Shown here in pieces: positions 4,867 through 7,586 of a DNA stretch of 7,586 nt; the first letter of the stretch is position 1, and the number at the start of each line of letters is the position of its first letter. The stretch lies in contig JAKEIB010000101.1 in NCBI GenBank assembly GCA_022614705.1, positions 1-7,586 of the forward strand. The letters are read 5' to 3'. Origin of the DNA: Planctomycetota bacterium (GTDB lineage: Bacteria; Planctomycetota; Planctomycetia; Pirellulales; Lacipirellulaceae). The notes below the pieces were generated by a model that was not told the DNA's origin, ran no database searches, and was given only the letters and a program-made list of their open reading frames with translations. The translations under genes and the position numbers were made by a program.

Positions 4867-6321
4867 TTATTGATCGCGTACTTGCTCGCGATACAGCGTG
4901 GCAAATGCGTTTTCGGCGGCAAGGGGCACGTTTTCGTTGACGAGGCAAGGCTGCACGTCTGCCCACCACTCGTCATACGCGCGCCGCATGTCGACGACTA
5001 CTTGCGGATGCTCGTCGATGACGTTTTGCTGCTCGCCCGGATCGTTCACGATGTCGTAAAGTTCTCGGTTGTTCACCAGTCGAAAGCGCTGCGAACGGAC
5101 CGCGCACTGGTTGAACTTCGACGCCGCGGCCTGGCCTGGGTCCCATCGACCGACGTGGGTGAACAGGTATCGATCGAGCCATTCTGCATTTCGATCGCGC
5201 AGCAGCGGCACGAGACTGCGGCCATCGAGCGTCAACCCGTCCGGAATCGTCGCGCCAGCTAACTCGGCGAGCGTCGGAAAAAGATCGACGGCCGCGGTCA
5301 GCGCACCGACATCGACTCCCGCTTCAAGCGTTCCCGGCCAGCGGAAGAATGCGGGCACGCGCGTGCCGCCTTCGTAGGGTTGGCCCTTATTGCCGCGCAT
5401 GCCAGCGTTGTGAAGTTGGTCGTGCGGGTGGCCGTTGTCGGTCATGAAAATCACCAGGGTGCGCTCTTCCAAGCCCAGTTCACGGAGCTGGCTCAACAGC
5501 TGTCCGATGTTGTCGTCGATGTTGGTGATCATGCCGTAATAGGCGGCCGCTTCCTGATTCATGCCGGCCCGCTCGTAGGGCTCCTGGTATTTGGGTGGAC
5601 AGATGAGCGGGGCGTGCGGCGCGTTGGTTGCGATTTGCGCGAAAAAGGGTCGCTCCCGATTTGCTTCGATCCACTTCATGGCCTGATTGAAGAACACGTC
5701 GGTGCAGTAGCCGGTTGTTTTTTCAACGCGTTCGTTGTGCAGCACATACGGATCGAAATAGGAGTTGTTTGGAAAATCGCCGCAACTGCCAGGATACGAC
5801 TGACCGATGCCGCCCGCGCCGTGAATGAACGACTCGGTGAACCCGCGTTGCGCCGGCCGATAGGGCTTTTCGTCGCCCAGGTGCCATTTGCCGAAGATTC
5901 CCGTTTGGTAACCCGCCTTGGCAAGCACTTGGGCGATCGTCGTGGCGTCGAGCGCGAGCCGCTCTCGTTGCATGATCGTGTGCGTGACGCCGGAGCGGAA
6001 CTCGTGCCGGCCCGTCATGAGCGATGCCCGCGTGGGCGCGCAGGTCGGGCTGACGTGGAACGCGGTGAAGCGGACACTCTCGGCGTGAAGCCGGTCCAAA
6101 TTGGGTGTTTTGATCGTCGGATTGCCGTGGCATGCCAGCTCGCCGTAGCCCTGATCATCGGTGATGATCAGCACAATGTTCGGACGCGACCCGACGAGCG
6201 TCGACTTGGCATCGCCCCGAGCGAGACAGTTCGTCGAGCGTGCCGCTGCCGTCAGCAGCACGGCGACACACACCAACGTGACGCCGCGTGTCGCACGATT
6301 GAAAAAACAATGCTTTTTCAT
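4867..6321 (-). CDS. Secreted Cys-type sulfatase (arylsulfatase, S1 family)
   Basis: A 484-residue exported sulfatase that hydrolyses sulfate esters. Residues 1 to about 34 form a signal peptide: basic start MKKHCFFNRATR, hydrophobic core VTLVCVAVLLTAAA, possible cleavage after CLA. The alkaline-phosphatase-like core follows: PNIVLIITDDQGYGE with metal ligands D55 and D56; the signature C94-A-P-T-R98, whose Cys is converted to formylglycine; G-K145-W-H147-L-G; NAPH236APL; TD295N296G; and K312 in GNKGQPYEGGTR. All expected catalytic positions are present. A C-terminal subdomain starts near 360. Maturation requires a formylglycine-generating enzyme, which is not in this window. The substrate cannot be told from sequence; planctomycetes often use such enzymes on sulfated polysaccharides. 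The ATG at 6321 is preceded by GGAG eight bases upstream. The RidA gene lies 147 bases upstream on the same strand, so co-transcription is possible but not evident. Confidence 0.95.
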   Translation of the reverse strand: MKKHCFFNRATRGVTLVCVAVLLTAAARSTNCLARGDAKSTLVGSRPNIVLIITDDQGYGELACHGNPTIKTPNLDRLHAESVRFTAFHVSPTCAPTRASLMTGRHEFRSGVTHTIMQRERLALDATTIAQVLAKAGYQTGIFGKWHLGDEKPYRPAQRGFTESFIHGAGGIGQSYPGSCGDFPNNSYFDPYVLHNERVEKTTGYCTDVFFNQAMKWIEANRERPFFAQIATNAPHAPLICPPKYQEPYERAGMNQEAAAYYGMITNIDDNIGQLLSQLRELGLEERTLVIFMTDNGHPHDQLHNAGMRGNKGQPYEGGTRVPAFFRWPGTLEAGVDVGALTAAVDLFPTLAELAGATIPDGLTLDGRSLVPLLRDRNAEWLDRYLFTHVGRWDPGQAAASKFNQCAVRSQRFRLVNNRELYDIVNDPGEQQNVIDEHPQVVVDMRRAYDEWWADVQPCLVNENVPLAAENAFATLYREQVRDQ

Positions 6322-6468
6322 AGCTCAAGCTCCGCTTTGATTCGACTTGGTCGCATGAGGTGCCGCCTCGTTTGTCAGCCCGACGGCTTCACGTTGATCC
6401 TGCCCGACAAAATCGCGGGCAACGTCATGCGGTTCCTGCGAGCGCGCGAGTTGATCCCGATTCGCGGT

Positions 6469-6942
6469 TCAAGGCGCGTCCTCTTTACACCGCAAGATCA
6501 TTTCCACCTCCACCGACGAGCCCAGCGGCAATTGCGCCATTCCGAGCGCGGTCCTCGCGTGTCGCCCGGCCTCGCCGAAAACGTCCAGCACCAACTGAGA
6601 TGCGCCGTGCATGACCAGGTGCTGGTCGGTGAAATCTGGATCCGAGTTTACATAGCCGGTGATGCGAATGACGTAGGCAATACGCTCGAGCGATCCGACG
6701 GACCGCCGAACCGCCCGCAACACGTTCGCCGCGCAAAGCGCCGCAGCCGCCGTCGCCTCCTCACGGGAAACCTCGGATGGCACCTTGCCCTTGCTCGTCA
6801 ACCGATCGCCGTCAAACGGTACGTAACCCGAAGCATAGACAACATTTCCGTCCAGCCTCACGGCGGCATACATTTTGGCTTCCGGATTGATACGATCCAG
6901 CGGATATCCAAGTTGTTCGAGTCGGTCGTCGCGTGATGCCAT
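6469..6942 (-). CDS. RidA-family protein (YjgF/YER057c/UK114 superfamily)
   Basis: A 157-residue protein of the RidA superfamily. Archetypal RidA hydrolyses reactive enamine/imine intermediates made by PLP enzymes. Family landmarks are VVYASGYVPF (about 34-43), GKVPSEVSREEA (52-63), the TGYVNSDPDFTDQ stretch (95-107), and the end GRHARTALGMAQLPLGSSVEVEMI (126-149). R130 matches the substrate-binding Arg105 of E. coli RidA and the VEVE glutamates match the Glu120 region, but the residue two after the Arg is Ala rather than Cys107. Length, N-terminal helix and FGEAGRHAR motif fit the roughly 150-residue subgroup (YjgF-like 1) rather than classical 128-residue RidA, so deaminase activity is uncertain. 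It is probably cytosolic and trimeric. The ATG at 6942 has only a weak GGACGG seven bases before it. A TATACT one base ahead of the ATG lacks a proper -35. Confidence 0.93.
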   Translation of the reverse strand: MASRDDRLEQLGYPLDRINPEAKMYAAVRLDGNVVYASGYVPFDGDRLTSKGKVPSEVSREEATAAAALCAANVLRAVRRSVGSLERIAYVIRITGYVNSDPDFTDQHLVMHGASQLVLDVFGEAGRHARTALGMAQLPLGSSVEVEMILRCKEDAP

Positions 6943-7250
6943 TAGTATACCGTCCGTTCAATGTGAAAAGTTTCGTGTTGATGGCGATTAACGAGTTGCT
7001 TCGAGCCGCAGCTGGCATCTGCGTTCGACATCAACGGGTTAAATGGCGAACTCCACCACGTGCCCATAACCTCGTTCCGGCGATGGAATGCACGAGTCCT
7101 TCGCGAGGGTCTTCGAGCCGGCGTCGACTCATGATCTTGGCGGTTAGTACGCGCATCCGCAATCCGTCTCGGTTAATCCGCGGCGTCCCGCCAGTTTAAA
7201 GATCCTCGTTCTGATCGCCACAAAGTATTCGCGGCTTCAGGTCGAGGTTT
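6943..7250. other. Intergenic region upstream of the RidA gene, nothing recognised
   Basis: About 308 bases with no convincing gene, tRNA or repeat. An open frame at 6933-7199 (plus) overlaps the RidA start in antisense and has an Arg/Ser-rich translation without recognisable motifs. On the minus strand one frame across about 7060-7190 is open for some 50 codons, also unrecognised. The region should contain the RidA promoter, but no clear -35/-10 pair is seen. It may hold decayed coding sequence. Confidence 0.35.
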
Positions 7251-7363
7251 GGTAGTGTTACAGTTTGCCAAATTCTGCATCGTGTCATTCCGAGGTCCGC
7301 CGAGGAATCAAGCTAGACCCCTCGGCGGACCTCGGGGCGACAGAAGCAAACTGTACCACGACC
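7251..7363. repeat. Nested palindromic element (TGTCATT...GACA core with 16-bp perfect arms)
   Basis: The core at 7283-7342 has perfect 16-bp arms CCGAGGTCCGCCGAGG (7290-7305) and CCTCGGCGGACCTCGG (7320-7335), with a 14-base loop. TGTC and GACA pair further out. Outer arms enclose it: GGTAGTGTTACAGTTTGC (7251-7268) and GCAAACTGTACCACGACC (7346-7363), matching at 16 of 18 positions, of which 10 are contiguous. The layout parallels the element at 4705-4846. The structure is strong enough to form in RNA or cruciform DNA. Confidence 0.75.
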
Positions 7364-7433
7364 CGAGGTTTCGCCGACTTGCGGCGGAGATTAGAATTAG
7401 GCACGATACAGTCTGGTAACTCGCCGGTCGTTT

Positions 7434-7517
7434 CTAAGTAGGTCAGGCTTTTAGCCTGACAGAAACCGCGAGCAAGTCAGGTCGCCACAGGCGACTCGCC
7501 GGGGCGAGCTGGAAAGC
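7434..7517. repeat. Composite inverted-repeat element, copy 2 (right end missing)
   Basis: Identical to 3299-3381 except for one extra T in the first loop (TTT in place of TT at 7450-7452). It keeps the GTAG head (7438-7441) and all three internal hairpins. It diverges immediately after GGAAAGC, so it lacks most of the right-hand 14-bp terminal repeat seen in copy 1. A different REP-like element follows 18 bases later. Confidence 0.85.
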
Positions 7518-7535
7518 AGCCCGTTGAAAAATGTT

Positions 7536-7586
7536 GTAGCCGGGGTCTGTGACCCCGGAATCCTCGACGAAAAGCCGGCCTCACAG
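7536..7586 (+). repeat. REP-like hairpin with GTAG head and start of a second hairpin, cut by the window end
   Basis: GTAG (7536-7539) abuts perfect 8-bp arms CCGGGGTC (7540-7547) and GACCCCGG (7551-7558) around loop TGT. At 7574-7582 GCCGGCCTC followed by ACAG looks like the first arm of another hairpin that the window cuts. By analogy with copy 1 of the composite element, this may be the left half of a second two-ended element. Confidence 0.6.

Noticed and set aside
6352..6480. Coding-like codons on the plus strand in the gap between the sulfatase and RidA genes (translation includes DGFTLILPDKIAG)
   Set aside because: The third-position GC bias is suggestive, but the frame merges into antisense of known genes, no family is recognised, and the opposite strand is also partly open. 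A gene remnant cannot be excluded.
5380..6936. A 518-codon open frame on the plus strand
   Set aside because: It is antisense to the sulfatase and RidA genes, both with complete family motifs, and shows no recognisable domain.
6944..6949. TATACT as a -10 box for the RidA gene
   Set aside because: It would place the transcription start inside the coding region, and the only -35-like hexamer (TTCACA) is 12 bases away.
7030..7100. Possible tRNA, from a GTTCGACAT stretch
   Set aside because: The T-loop pattern fails at the last position, and no acceptor or anticodon stem pairs around it.
6933..7199. An 88-codon open frame on the plus strand
   Set aside because: It overlaps the RidA start in antisense, is Arg/Ser/Pro-rich without motifs, and no ribosome binding site was noted for it.
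7434..7517. CRISPR array
   Set aside because: There are only two copies of the 84-bp unit, 4.1 kb apart, with no regular spacing and no cas gene.

Overview
The window looks like a chromosomal segment of a GC-rich planctomycete, probably Pirellulales-like. This rests on a secreted Cys-type sulfatase, a membrane protein of a type I associate with planctomycetes, a GyrA with a non-proteobacterial quinolone-determining region and an acidic linker in its C-terminal domain, and many dispersed palindromic repeats between genes. No search could be run, so the lineage is an inference.

Layout, left to right. Positions 1-442 (minus) hold a small toxin-antitoxin unit. The antitoxin is intact, follows a near-consensus promoter that would give a leaderless mRNA, and overlaps the toxin start by ATGA. 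The PemK/MazF-like toxin is cut short by an in-frame stop. Positions 543-3266 (minus) are gyrA, complete, with a GTG start and a good Shine-Dalgarno. Positions 3299-3819 contain no gene but hold a composite inverted-repeat element and a REP-like hairpin. Positions 3820-4700 (plus) are a two-gene operon of membrane proteins with overlapping stop and start codons. Positions 4705-4846 are a nested palindrome between convergent genes. Positions 4867-6321 (minus) encode an exported formylglycine-dependent sulfatase, and 6469-6942 (minus) a RidA-family protein upstream of it. Positions 6943-7250 show nothing recognisable. Positions 7251-7586 are packed with three palindromic elements.

The genes do not form one pathway: gyrA is housekeeping, the sulfatase is scavenging or polysaccharide-degrading, RidA is metabolite damage control, and the toxin-antitoxin unit is accessory. 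The most interesting layer is the repeats. There are REP-like hairpins headed by GTAG (or ATAG) with the same outer bases but different stems, an approximately 84-bp composite element present twice 4.1 kb apart, and two palindromes with TGTCAT-type cores, each nested in a larger inverted repeat. A pair of palindromes also lies in frame inside gyrA. I found no clearly new multi-gene system.
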